This document shows, in pieces, positions 52,005 to 60,353 of a stretch of DNA of 64,000 nucleotides. The notes beneath the pieces were generated by a model. It was not told the DNA's origin, made no database searches, and saw only the letters and a program-made list of their open reading frames with translations. The position numbers and the translations under genes are program-made. Every line of letters begins with the position of its first letter. Position 1 is the first letter of the stretch. The DNA is from Chloroflexota bacterium (lineage in GTDB: Bacteria > Chloroflexota > Anaerolineae > Aggregatilineales > J027), in NCBI GenBank assembly GCA_024434115.1, contig QMIT01000013.1:108916-172915 (forward strand), read 5' to 3'.

Positions 52005-53681
52005 ATGAACGAACACAGATCACAAGCCGAACTGCTCGATCTCTATCTGCAAGCCTTGACCCGTGACCTACAAACACCTGTTCCCCCCGGCCTTGACGAA
52101 AAGATGGCGGCCTTTGCTCGCCAGTTGATGGGTGCGGAGCGAGTAGACACTCTGGTGTCTGACGCACAACAGCGGGTGTGGGAAAAAATGATGATCGCCA
52201 CCCCAAAATCCTCTCCTTCTGTTTCTTCAAATGGTCGTACTCACTCGTCACTTCGGCCACTGAATATGGAGGAAATGATGAACAATACACTTGCCCCTCG
52301 TTTGGAAGGGTATTCAACCGGACGGCATTTGAATTTTTCGCTGGTGGCGGCGGCTCTGATTGCCGTGATATTTGCAGTCGCGGTGATCTTCTCGGCGATG
52401 TCGCCCCGTGAGGATAAGACAATTGGGGCAGTGGGATTACAGGGGTCGCCGACTTCTAAAACACTTTTGCCTCAACAACTGACAGTAACTGCAATTGTTG
52501 AGAATGCTACAGCCACCACACAAGCGATGTTGGATAATCTGCCGACCCCTACACCATTCCCAACTTCTGCCCCCGCATTTTCGTTGCCCGCGTATCAACC
52601 TGCATTAATTTCGTTAGAGGTGGGGGGAAGCGTCGAGGGAACGGTTACGGGTGACGAACCCATCTATTACTATCTTATTCAAGGGCGGGCAGGAGACTTA
52701 CTCTCTGTCACGGTTAATGCGTCTGATTTGGTAAATACGGGTTACTTTCTACAATATACTCCCCGTGTAGGCAGTGGCAATGGTGGCGGTGGTGGTGGCG
52801 GCGGCGGTGGCGGCGGTGGCCCAGCAGGTCAGCCCATTACCCAAGAAGTCACCATCCCTGTCGCTGAAAACGTGGTGATTATTTTCAGTGTCGAAAATAA
52901 TGCCGGGGGACGCCCTGTTCCCTACACGATTGAATTGGGACAGCTTGAAGTTCCGACACTAACCTATGGCGAGGCAGTAACCAGTACCTATACGCCTGAG
53001 AATAATCCGGCTTTCCCCTATACCTACTATGATTTTGTGGGTCAGCGCGGCGACATTGTAGACATATCGGTGGCGGGGGAGGGGATGGACGCGGTAATGC
53101 GATTGAGCCGTGTAGGGGAGAGCGGGGAGCTAACAGTTGATGACGACAGCGGCGCGGTTTATAACCCTGAAATTTTGGGTTTCCAGTTACCTGCCGATGG
53201 CAACTATCGTGTTGAATTGTTTTTGAGGAATTTCAACGGTGAATTGGAGGGGTCGGAATACACAATCGCGCTCAATAAACGCGAACCTATCGTCCTTACC
53301 CTCGGGGAACGCACCCAACTTACCTTGCTGGACAAGTATCCGGCACTCGTTGCGGTTTTCGAGGGGCAGGCGGGTCAGACCATCGAACTGACGATTGAAT
53401 ACAACGAAACGCACTCGTTGGTCAGCTTTTCGGTTGAGCAGAATGGACAGATACTTGACCAAGCGATAGCCTATCCCAATGTGGGTGCGTCTTCCACACT
53501 ACCTGAAAACTCGACAGGCGGGGGAGTTCCGATGCGTATTGTCCGAGAAATTACGGTTCCAGCAGAGGGTACCGTCAGTATCTTTGTTAATGCGGATGTT
53601 TCGTCGGTTAGACGGGATGCGAATATGACAGGCTACCCATTGTTCGTTGAAATTTTCGATGTCGTGCTGCGAAATCGGTAA
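52005..53681 (+). CDS. membrane protein with PPC-like domains, probable sigma partner
   Basis: 558 aa. A cytoplasmic N-terminal helical region of about 105 residues (MNEHRSQAELLDLYLQAL then VPPGLDEKMAAFARQL) has the layout of an anti-sigma domain but no zinc ligands; then one transmembrane helix (about 108-130, LVAAALIAVIFAVAVIF). Outside: a spacer, a first beta domain of PPC type broken by a polyglycine run of 13 Gly near residue 262 (GGT/GGC repeats at 52777-52820), then two more PPC-like domains. Starts 5 nt after the sigma stop, so the two are coupled. Confidence 0.75.
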   Translation: MNEHRSQAELLDLYLQALTRDLQTPVPPGLDEKMAAFARQLMGAERVDTLVSDAQQRVWEKMMIATPKSSPSVSSNGRTHSSLRPLNMEEMMNNTLAPRLEGYSTGRHLNFSLVAAALIAVIFAVAVIFSAMSPREDKTIGAVGLQGSPTSKTLLPQQLTVTAIVENATATTQAMLDNLPTPTPFPTSAPAFSLPAYQPALISLEVGGSVEGTVTGDEPIYYYLIQGRAGDLLSVTVNASDLVNTGYFLQYTPRVGSGNGGGGGGGGGGGGGPAGQPITQEVTIPVAENVVIIFSVENNAGGRPVPYTIELGQLEVPTLTYGEAVTSTYTPENNPAFPYTYYDFVGQRGDIVDISVAGEGMDAVMRLSRVGESGELTVDDDSGAVYNPEILGFQLPADGNYRVELFLRNFNGELEGSEYTIALNKREPIVLTLGERTQLTLLDKYPALVAVFEGQAGQTIELTIEYNETHSLVSFSVEQNGQILDQAIAYPNVGASSTLPENSTGGGVPMRIVREITVPAEGTVSIFVNADVSSVRRDANMTGYPLFVEIFDVVLRNR

Positions 53682-53708
53682 TTCAAAAGCCCTTTCAATA
53701 AGCGCTTT

Positions 53709-53737
53709 AAGGCAGGTGAGTTTTGGCCTGCCTTTTT
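53709..53737 (+). terminator. rho-independent terminator
   Basis: AAGGCAGG (53709-53716) with CCTGCCTT (53727-53734), then TTT. Same stem family as the hairpin at 54208. Confidence 0.85.
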
Positions 53738-53836
53738 GTTTATTTTGGACGGTTTGTTAACACAAAACTAACGTTTTTGATGTATAATAGAATATATGTT
53801 CGGAAATGTGTGCAGCAGGAGCATCTACACCTAAAC

Positions 53837-54196
53837 ATGAAGCCTAAACACATCAAACAACTGCAAGCGCAGAGCCGAAAATTGCAAGCGCGTCGGGTAG
53901 ATCATGACACCTTTGTCGTCGAAAGCGTTTCGAACCCCGTTGCCAACCACGTCGTCACCGTGAAATTTGAGCGTGATGGCACCATTCATACGCGCTGTAC
54001 GTGCGAATGGGCCGTCAATCAAGGGATCGCATGTTCACATGTCATGGCCGCACTGGAATATCTGGCATCAATGCGAGGCCGCACGTTGAGTTTCTGGCTG
54101 ACGGAGGAGGAGGCCAAACGCCAAAAACAGCGCGTGTTTTGTCTGGCAGACCAGCGGCGAGATGATGGCGTATGGATTACGAGTCGCGCTGGATAA
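53837..54196 (+). CDS. SWIM zinc-finger protein
   Basis: About 119 aa. The SWIM motif CxCx(n)CxH is intact in TRCTCEWAVNQGIACSHVMAALEY. SWIM domains bind DNA or protein. Otherwise small and basic with KQLQAQSRKLQARRV at the N-terminus. The longer frame from 53723 or from 53780 runs through a TATAAT (53783-53788) and is rejected; the ATG at 53837 begins the conserved part. Function unknown, perhaps part of a larger complex. No -35 box stands at the proper spacing. Confidence 0.75.
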   Translation: MKPKHIKQLQAQSRKLQARRVDHDTFVVESVSNPVANHVVTVKFERDGTIHTRCTCEWAVNQGIACSHVMAALEYLASMRGRTLSFWLTEEEAKRQKQRVFCLADQRRDDGVWITSRAG

Positions 54197-54207
54197 GGGT
54201 GTATTGG

Positions 54208-54233
54208 AAGGCAGGATTGGGCCTGCCTTTTGA
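54208..54233 (+). terminator. rho-independent terminator
   Basis: AAGGCAGG (54208-54215) with CCTGCCTT (54222-54229), 6-nt loop, then TT. Follows the SWIM gene. Confidence 0.85.
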
Positions 54234-54312
54234 TTTTACTGACGGGATGCAGGCGCACAGGTAACTCAATGACTGTGTTATCCCGACTCTAACTGACTTA
54301 TAACGACCTAGC

Positions 54313-54333
54313 GGTATATAGTGAAGATATACC
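54313..54333. promoter_or_regulatory. inverted repeat upstream of LysM gene
   Basis: GGTATAT and ATATACC (7 bp, 7-nt spacer) followed by CTATATAGGAG before the ATG at 54362. Operator-like or part of an AT-rich promoter. Confidence 0.35.
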
Positions 54334-54361
54334 TATATAGGAGTTGTTAAGAGGTTAGAGT

Positions 54362-55498
54362 ATGCGACGAATTACGCTTGTTTTAGTAGCTTTTATCTTC
54401 GTTGTAACTATCTTCGTAGCTCCACAAAAACCCGCCGAGGCAGGCACCCAAGTGTTGCCGGGGGGATGGTCGTTTACAGTTTTGCAGTATTGCCGTAATG
54501 GGTTCACGATTTTTGTTCAAACACCACCCGCCGGAATTGCCGATACCAACGGGTACCGAGTATCCGTCACCGCCACGACTCCCGGTGCGTCCCCACGTGC
54601 GATATTTACCGCAAGTGGCCCCTCTGGCCCACAGACCAGTTCGACTATTGGTGTTTATTGGACAGCCCCCCAGTCTCCCGGTATGTTGGCAACCGTAACT
54701 GTTACAATGTTTATCAATGATGCCAATGCTGGAACGGCGGTAGATGCTGACCTTATCCAAGAATGTTCAATTCCACCACCCGATGATGGCCGTATGAACA
54801 ATATCATTGTTGACCCTGAGCAAACGGTTGCGGTTTACTGTCGGTCAAACGGCATTGAAATCATTAGGCCTGTCGGCAACCAACCTGTCACGGTACTCTT
54901 TGCCTCCATCCAAGAAATTGCGACAGTCGGTGTGCCCCGTACCAATACCCTCATTAAAGCGAGTGTTGATGTAAACCTCTATCGCCTTAGCAGTGGGGAA
55001 TTTCAAGTAAACGCGCCGGGGTTAGGGGGCAAGCAGTACGTTTTCATATGGTCGGGATGTCCCGGATTCTCAATCAATACCCCAACGACCTCTGGTTCGA
55101 CGAACCCCTATTATCCAGTAGGCCCTGTTTCGACAGGTGGCTTGGTCTATCTGGTTCAAGCGGGAGATACGTTGGCCCTTATCGCACAACGTTTTGGTGT
55201 GTCCTTGTCCACCTTAGCCACCATAAACGATATCGTGAATATCAACCAACTGTATGTGGGGCAGGCACTGGTGATTCCAACGGCCTATACGGTTGTGCCC
55301 ATCGTCCCAACCATCATTGGTGTGACTACAACGACGACCCCTACGAATTATGGCGGACAGACCCATGTTGTTCAGCGTGGTGAAAACCTGTATCGGATTG
55401 CGCTGCGCTATGGGGTTTCGATGAGTGCGCTGATTGCTGCTAATGGCATCACCAATCCGAACCTGATTTATGTGGGACAGGTACTGCGAATTCCATGA
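54362..55498 (+). CDS. secreted protein with two C-terminal LysM domains
   Basis: 378 aa. Signal peptide (about 1-28, ending AEAG). The N-terminal 230 residues are beta-rich, with several Cys (VLQYCRNGF, DLIQECSIPP) and no known family. Two LysM domains close the protein: YLVQAGDTLALIAQRFGV to ALVIPT (about 263-308) and HVVQRGENLYRIALRYGV to VLRIP (about 332-378). LysM binds peptidoglycan or GlcNAc polymers, so the protein is probably wall-associated. It stands alone between two terminators. Confidence 0.8.
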   Translation: MRRITLVLVAFIFVVTIFVAPQKPAEAGTQVLPGGWSFTVLQYCRNGFTIFVQTPPAGIADTNGYRVSVTATTPGASPRAIFTASGPSGPQTSSTIGVYWTAPQSPGMLATVTVTMFINDANAGTAVDADLIQECSIPPPDDGRMNNIIVDPEQTVAVYCRSNGIEIIRPVGNQPVTVLFASIQEIATVGVPRTNTLIKASVDVNLYRLSSGEFQVNAPGLGGKQYVFIWSGCPGFSINTPTTSGSTNPYYPVGPVSTGGLVYLVQAGDTLALIAQRFGVSLSTLATINDIVNINQLYVGQALVIPTAYTVVPIVPTIIGVTTTTTPTNYGGQTHVVQRGENLYRIALRYGVSMSALIAANGITNPNLIYVGQVLRIP

Positions 55499-55560
55499 AA
55501 ACACGGTGTCCTTTTTGAAGTATACTAAATAGGTTTATATCTTCGGAAAGGATGTTTTAG

Positions 55561-56046
55561 ATGCCTGTCAAAGAGAATGTTCGCCTCGGTAACGGGGTTA
55601 GAATCTTCCAGCCTGATTTGGTGAATTTATATGGGTGTACGATTGGAGATGACACCAAAATTGGGCCGTTTGTCGAAATTCAATCTGGTGCAACGATTGG
55701 GGCACGCTGCAAAGTCTCCTCCCATTCCTTTATTTGTGAGGGGGTGAAGTTGGAGGATGAAGTTTTCATCGGGCATGGGGTAATGTTTACCAATGATATT
55801 TACCCACGTTCGACGAACCCCGATGGCTCGATGCAGGCAGGCGATGATTGGCAGGTGGTTGAAACGATTATCAAAAAACGGGCTTCGATTGGCAGCAACG
55901 CCACCATTATTTGTGGAATCACTATCGGCGAAAATGCCCTTGTCGGGGCTGGCGCAGTTGTGACCAAAGATGTGCCGCCCTATGCCATCGTTGCAGGAGT
56001 CCCCGCCAAAGTTATCGGGGATGTACGCGACAAAGAGGGTAAGTAG
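55561..56046 (+). CDS. hexapeptide-repeat acyltransferase (left-handed beta helix)
   Basis: 161 aa. Repeated I-G-x-x-x-x hexads ([37 protein letters not shown]) make a left-handed beta helix; [13 protein letters not shown] contains the loop with the catalytic His region and [15 protein letters not shown] is the usual C-terminal motif. Similar to sugar N-acetyltransferases of the WlbB/PglD type, acting in surface polysaccharide synthesis. The sugar is not known. Confidence 0.82.
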   Translation: MPVKENVRLGNGVRIFQPDLVNLYGCTIGDDTKIGPFVEIQSGATIGARCKVSSHSFICEGVKLEDEVFIGHGVMFTNDIYPRSTNPDGSMQAGDDWQVVETIIKKRASIGSNATIICGITIGENALVGAGAVVTKDVPPYAIVAGVPAKVIGDVRDKEGK

Positions 56047-56070
56047 TTTTCTATACCTGTGATCCTTAGA

Positions 56071-56100
56071 AAATCGCCAGTCCCGTGTTGGCGATTTTTT
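56071..56100 (+). terminator. rho-independent terminator
   Basis: AAATCGCCA (56071-56079) with TGGCGATTT (56089-56097), 9-nt loop, T-run to 56100. Confidence 0.85.
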
Positions 56101-56120
56101 GCTTAGGAGGGTGATGCCCG

Positions 56121-56573
56121 ATGCCCATTATTGAAGTTCGACCCATCCTGCTAGAGGATACTTATGCTATTCGGCGGCACGTGTTGTGGCCGGATGATCC
56201 ACCTGAAACGATCCACCGTCCGGGAGATACCGCTATTAGAACTTTGCATGTAGGGGGTTTTGGGGAAGGGCAGTTGGTCAGCATCGCTACGGTGACACGG
56301 GATGCCCCACCAGAAACGCAGCACCCGACCGCATGGCGATTGCGGGCTGTGGCAACCCTGCCAGAATTTCAAGGGCGCGGGATTGGTAAAGCAGTGATAA
56401 GCCACTGCATTGAGTATGCTATTCAACAAGGTGGGACACTGTTGTGGTGTAACGCGCGACCAGATGCGGTGGGTTTTTATGAACGGCTTGGTTTTCAAGT
56501 TGAAGGGGATTTACACACTGGGTTAGGACATGGGCCGCGTTATTTCATGTGGCGGCCATTGGTTGCAGATTGA
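56121..56573 (+). CDS. GNAT family N-acetyltransferase
   Basis: 150 aa. GNAT motif A: RLRAVATLPEFQGRGIGKAVI has the R/Q-x-x-G-x-G/A loop that holds acetyl-CoA pyrophosphate. Motif B: CNARPDAVGFYERLGFQVEG with the YERLGF signature. AGGAGG about 10 nt upstream of the start. Acceptor substrate unknown. Terminator follows, shared with the convergent RRM gene. Confidence 0.85.
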   Translation: MPIIEVRPILLEDTYAIRRHVLWPDDPPETIHRPGDTAIRTLHVGGFGEGQLVSIATVTRDAPPETQHPTAWRLRAVATLPEFQGRGIGKAVISHCIEYAIQQGGTLLWCNARPDAVGFYERLGFQVEGDLHTGLGHGPRYFMWRPLVAD

Positions 56574-56607
56574 AACGGGTAGAATGGATATTTCTGTTCT
56601 ACCCGTT
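56574..56607. terminator. bidirectional terminator between GNAT and RRM genes
   Basis: AACGGGTAGAA (56574-56584) with TTCTACCCGTT (56597-56607), 11-bp perfect stem. Lies between two convergent genes; no long T-run. Confidence 0.7.
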
Positions 56608-56621
56608 CCATCACCATTTAT

Positions 56622-57452
56622 TTATTCGAGGCCGGGGTATTCTTTTAGCAACGCATTGATCTGATTCTTGATCTCGGCGACATCTTTGAGGGCTGTGAAT
56701 AACCCACCGGGAGCGCGGCGTGCCCGAATATCTTCCACTTTTTTCTCAGCAACCTGTTCAGCCTCCCGTAGCTCGTCCAACTTGGCGCGTAGTTCCTCGA
56801 TTGGAATATCTGGAGCAGGTGGTTCGGTAGGGATTTCGGATTCCTCGAATGCTTCGGTGTCGGGGACAGCCTCGCCGTTCATTTCGCGTTGTTTCTGTTC
56901 GGCACGCTTTTTGAGGCGGGCACGGTCTGGGAAAATCTTATTTCGTACAGTGTCCGGGACGCGCTGCCATGCTAGAAAGAGAAAGACCCCACCAATTGTG
57001 CGTCGGCGTGAGCCATCCAACGTCATCATGCCGCCTTCTTCTTCAATGCGCAGGGTTTCATCAAGTAGCTTTTGGGCAAAGGTACGGCCTTGTGATTCGA
57101 CAATACGGCGGAGTTGGAAGCGGGCTTTGGGGTTGGTCTCGTTGAGTTTATCAGCGAGTTCTTCGGCAAACTTGCGGCGAGCATCCATCTTTTCTTGTTT
57201 AGTGCGCTGCGGACGCGATTCCCGTACCAAGATTCTTTGGCCCTCATATTCAAAGTTGTTAAACATTTGAATGGCTTGTTGGGCTGCCTCGTCATCGGCC
57301 ATGTGGACAAAGCCAAAACCCTTGTATTCGCCCGTTTTTTGATCACGGATTAGTTTTACGCCGACCACCTCACCTGCCTGACCGAAGAGCGCCTGCAAAT
57401 CCTCTTCAGTGCTGGTAAGGGGTAGGTTTGTTACAAACACTTGTGTTGTCAT
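56622..57452 (-). CDS. RRM-domain RNA-binding protein
   Basis: 276 aa. The N-terminal RNA-recognition motif has RNP2 VFVTNLPL (about 5-12) and RNP1 KGFGFVHM (about 44-51), with VLIRDQ-type loop and QRILVRES strand. After it comes a long charged region, with helices rich in Lys/Glu (RKFAEELADKLNE; RARLKKRAEQKQREM), an acidic EPPAPD stretch and a coiled coil near the C-terminus. Bacterial RRM proteins of this type bind short RNAs; the role is unclear. The 267 nt upstream contain no gene but a hairpin at 57672-57695 (GAGAGGTCA/TGACCCCTC) belonging to the metalloprotease side. Confidence 0.8.
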   Translation of the reverse strand: MTTQVFVTNLPLTSTEEDLQALFGQAGEVVGVKLIRDQKTGEYKGFGFVHMADDEAAQQAIQMFNNFEYEGQRILVRESRPQRTKQEKMDARRKFAEELADKLNETNPKARFQLRRIVESQGRTFAQKLLDETLRIEEEGGMMTLDGSRRRTIGGVFLFLAWQRVPDTVRNKIFPDRARLKKRAEQKQREMNGEAVPDTEAFEESEIPTEPPAPDIPIEELRAKLDELREAEQVAEKKVEDIRARRAPGGLFTALKDVAEIKNQINALLKEYPGLE

Positions 57453-57719
57453 GCAGTTAAATTCCTTTACAGAATGGGCCAGTCATGTGATGAAAGGCGA
57501 ACATACTGAGAGTATTCATGAAGGGTTCTATAGGTTCGGGGAGTATTCCACACACTTGGTAAAAGTTGTTCATCGTACCCATAGAGGGTTAATTGATTAA
57601 TTGTCAGATAGCATACCACACAAGCGTTGTTCTTAACCAGAGATTGTGTAAATAGATTAGAAAATTGTGGAGAGAGGTCAATTGCATGACCCCTCCCAGA
57701 ACGAAACGACGAAGTGAAA

Positions 57720-60221
57720 TTATCGAGGGGCTTTGAAGCGTGATGCGTCGAAAGTACCGTCAATCGGTGCCAGTGGGGTCTCCCCAGCGGCATCACTAAC
57801 GGTGATCTGCCAATCGGTAAAGGTGCAGTTTTCCGGAGCGTCGTGTGCATCGGTGTTTAAGATGATGACATAGGCGTTGGTATAGCCGGAGGTATCTACA
57901 ACACCATCTTGGCCTACTTCAAAGACATCGGCAGTGTCGGAGGTCGTGTCAACCCCAACCACTACCAGACTGATGTTGGGCTGATTGCTGGTGAAGCGAT
58001 AGACGCCGCTCAGGTCTAACTGTACATAGTCGGCGGAAAGCTGTTGAACCCCGGAGAACCCAAACGTCCAATCACCCGCCGCATTGATGATATTTTCCAA
58101 ATAGACTTGGCGTTCAAAGCGAGGGGCTTGGTCATAGCCGAGCAGGAGGTTGCGGATAGCAAATTGCTCAATAAAGGCCTGCGGAGTTGTTCCAATTTCT
58201 TCTAACAAGCCATATAAAGCCGCCATGCCTTCGACATTTGCGACGTAGTCCCAAAGGCGCTGGACTGCTAGTGGGCCATATAACTGGGCAAGCGTATCAA
58301 TCGCCAGCCAATCGGCATAGACTAACAGACCATCATCTGAATTGGCACCCACGCAAATATCCGTGTACTCAAAGCGGGTTGGGACATAGATGGAAGCGGC
58401 TTCATCAATCGGATAGGCTTGGGTTTCCAACCATGAGGCGGTGGCCTCATAGTACCAATTCATCGCATCATTGATGTCGTAGCCAAATTGGATAACGTGA
58501 TGGAATTCGTGGGCAACGGTAGCCCGCATGGTTGCCAGCGGATTTTGATCGCTAGAGAAATCGTTGTCCACCACAAGATACCCATAGGCAGCATAGGCCT
58601 CTCCATTGGCCGAGGATGGGTTGTCTCCAACCAAGCCTTGCGCTTGGGCATAACCATAGACGCCGTCATCTTTAATGGTTTCCATCAGATAGACGTCGAA
58701 ACGACCATCCCCGCCTTCACCGCAGTCTGGTGGAGGGGCAGGCCAACCGAATTGATTGATTTCGGTCTCATAGACATAACCGAGCGAGTCAATGACTTCA
58801 TTGAGGTAGTTTTGCGTAATGGCGTCTTGGCCGGAGAAGGTATAGTGGATGACAAAGTTGTCGGTGACATAGGTTTCTTCTGAACCACTCAAGGCAGGTC
58901 GTTCGGCAAGGGCATCACAGTTGCTGATCGGGATTTCAGTATTGACTTCCGGTTCAGTACCACCACCAGAGTTTCCGCTGACATAAAGTACCGCGATTTC
59001 ATCCCCGGTGGGCTGGGCTGTACCATTTAGAACATCAGGAGCATCAAGGCCAATCAGGACACGATAATCTCCCTCTGTACCCTCAATGTGGCTGACCAAG
59101 ATACTGTAATCGCCATCAGCCGGGATGGGGAATTCCACCGCCGAATTGAGGTCTCCGCCGCCGTCATCGTCTTCGATATATACCTCGTTGAAATCAATAT
59201 CTCCGATATAGACATAGGGATCAAGTTCGGGTGAGGTGGCTTCAACATAGACGTACAAAGTTTCGCCAGCTTTCAGGCCGTGCAGGTCATAATAAACCCC
59301 GCTAACATCCTCAGCCGAACTCCCCGTGATGCTCCCAGTGAATTCTTGCACACGGGCCAGACCCGCAGATTCGGCAGGTTCAGCACTGTTGTAAAGCACC
59401 GCAATTTCATCTCCGGTTATTTGGGCTGTGCCATCTAAGACATTCGGATCGTTGAGGCCGATTAGGAGACGATAATCGCCAGACGTGCCTTCGATGGAAC
59501 TGACATAGATGCTGTAGTCGCCATCTTCAGGAATGATGAATTCCATAGCGGGATTGAGATCGCCGCCGCTGTCGTCATCTTCAAGGATGATCTCGGAAAA
59601 ATCCAGATTGCCGAGATACAAATAGGGGTCAACCTGATCGGTCTGCGCCTCAACATAGAGATAGAGCGTGTCGCCTGCTACAAGGTCAAACATGTCGTAA
59701 TATTGACCTGTTCCATCCTCAGCAACCGTACCAAAAAACTCTTGGACTTTGGAGACTTCATATAAAAAGGCAACTTCATCGCCTGTTGGTGCGGCTGATC
59801 CGGTGAGGACATCCGGTGCATCAATGCCGATTAAATACCGATAATCACCAGTAGTACCTTCGATATGAGTCACATACGTGCTGTAGTCCCCATCAGCAGG
59901 TACGACAAATTCAAGCGCCGCATTGAAATCACCCCCGCTGTCATCGTCTTCGGCGTAAACTTCGGTAAAATCGAGATTCCCAAAATAAAGATAGGGGTCA
60001 AGATCACCCGAAAGGGCTTCCATGTAGAGGTAAACGGTTTGCCCGGCTTTTAGGTCAAACAAATCGTAGTAGAAGCCGTCATCGTTTTTGCCGATGTTGC
60101 CAGTAAATTCCTGAACACCGCTGCTTTGGGCTGATGTTGTGGAGGGCAAGTGTAGCAGCATGGTCATTATTACAAGACAAAACACTCCTCGCCACAACCT
60201 GCTGGTAGGTGAGTAAGGCAT
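57720..60221 (-). CDS. large secreted metalloprotease with PPC domains
   Basis: 833 aa with signal peptide (ending STTSAQ). Three homologous PPC-like domains of about 130 residues each repeat Y-x-D-L-F/H-x-L-K/V-AG-x-T-L/V-Y and EDDDSGGD or EDDDGGGD (for example FYYDLFDLKAGQTVYLY, VYYDLHGLKAGETLYVY). The catalytic domain follows, with AHEFHHVIQFG (HEFHH zinc motif, about residue 570) and YYEATASWLE, a possible third-ligand Glu. A final beta domain ends the chain. Ribosome site GGAG 7 nt before the ATG. Divergent from nagA. Most likely an M6/M30-like secreted peptidase; the exact clan is uncertain. Confidence 0.8.
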   Translation of the reverse strand: MPYSPTSRLWRGVFCLVIMTMLLHLPSTTSAQSSGVQEFTGNIGKNDDGFYYDLFDLKAGQTVYLYMEALSGDLDPYLYFGNLDFTEVYAEDDDSGGDFNAALEFVVPADGDYSTYVTHIEGTTGDYRYLIGIDAPDVLTGSAAPTGDEVAFLYEVSKVQEFFGTVAEDGTGQYYDMFDLVAGDTLYLYVEAQTDQVDPYLYLGNLDFSEIILEDDDSGGDLNPAMEFIIPEDGDYSIYVSSIEGTSGDYRLLIGLNDPNVLDGTAQITGDEIAVLYNSAEPAESAGLARVQEFTGSITGSSAEDVSGVYYDLHGLKAGETLYVYVEATSPELDPYVYIGDIDFNEVYIEDDDGGGDLNSAVEFPIPADGDYSILVSHIEGTEGDYRVLIGLDAPDVLNGTAQPTGDEIAVLYVSGNSGGGTEPEVNTEIPISNCDALAERPALSGSEETYVTDNFVIHYTFSGQDAITQNYLNEVIDSLGYVYETEINQFGWPAPPPDCGEGGDGRFDVYLMETIKDDGVYGYAQAQGLVGDNPSSANGEAYAAYGYLVVDNDFSSDQNPLATMRATVAHEFHHVIQFGYDINDAMNWYYEATASWLETQAYPIDEAASIYVPTRFEYTDICVGANSDDGLLVYADWLAIDTLAQLYGPLAVQRLWDYVANVEGMAALYGLLEEIGTTPQAFIEQFAIRNLLLGYDQAPRFERQVYLENIINAAGDWTFGFSGVQQLSADYVQLDLSGVYRFTSNQPNISLVVVGVDTTSDTADVFEVGQDGVVDTSGYTNAYVIILNTDAHDAPENCTFTDWQITVSDAAGETPLAPIDGTFDASRFKAPR

Positions 60222-60353
60222 AAATGCTCCTTGTGAGAAAATTTTGAGTGAAATCGTTTAACTTCATTATATGTCCATTATGGCGTGTGGGATGCGTGGT
60301 TTTTCCAACAGGGCGGGGTAGAATCTTTTTAAAATCATGGTGGGGAGATTTGA

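Noticed and set aside
52771..52825. Short-period repeat that might suggest a CRISPR-like or other array
   Set aside because: It is a GGT/GGC codon run for polyglycine within an intact reading frame. No CRISPR array was seen in the window.
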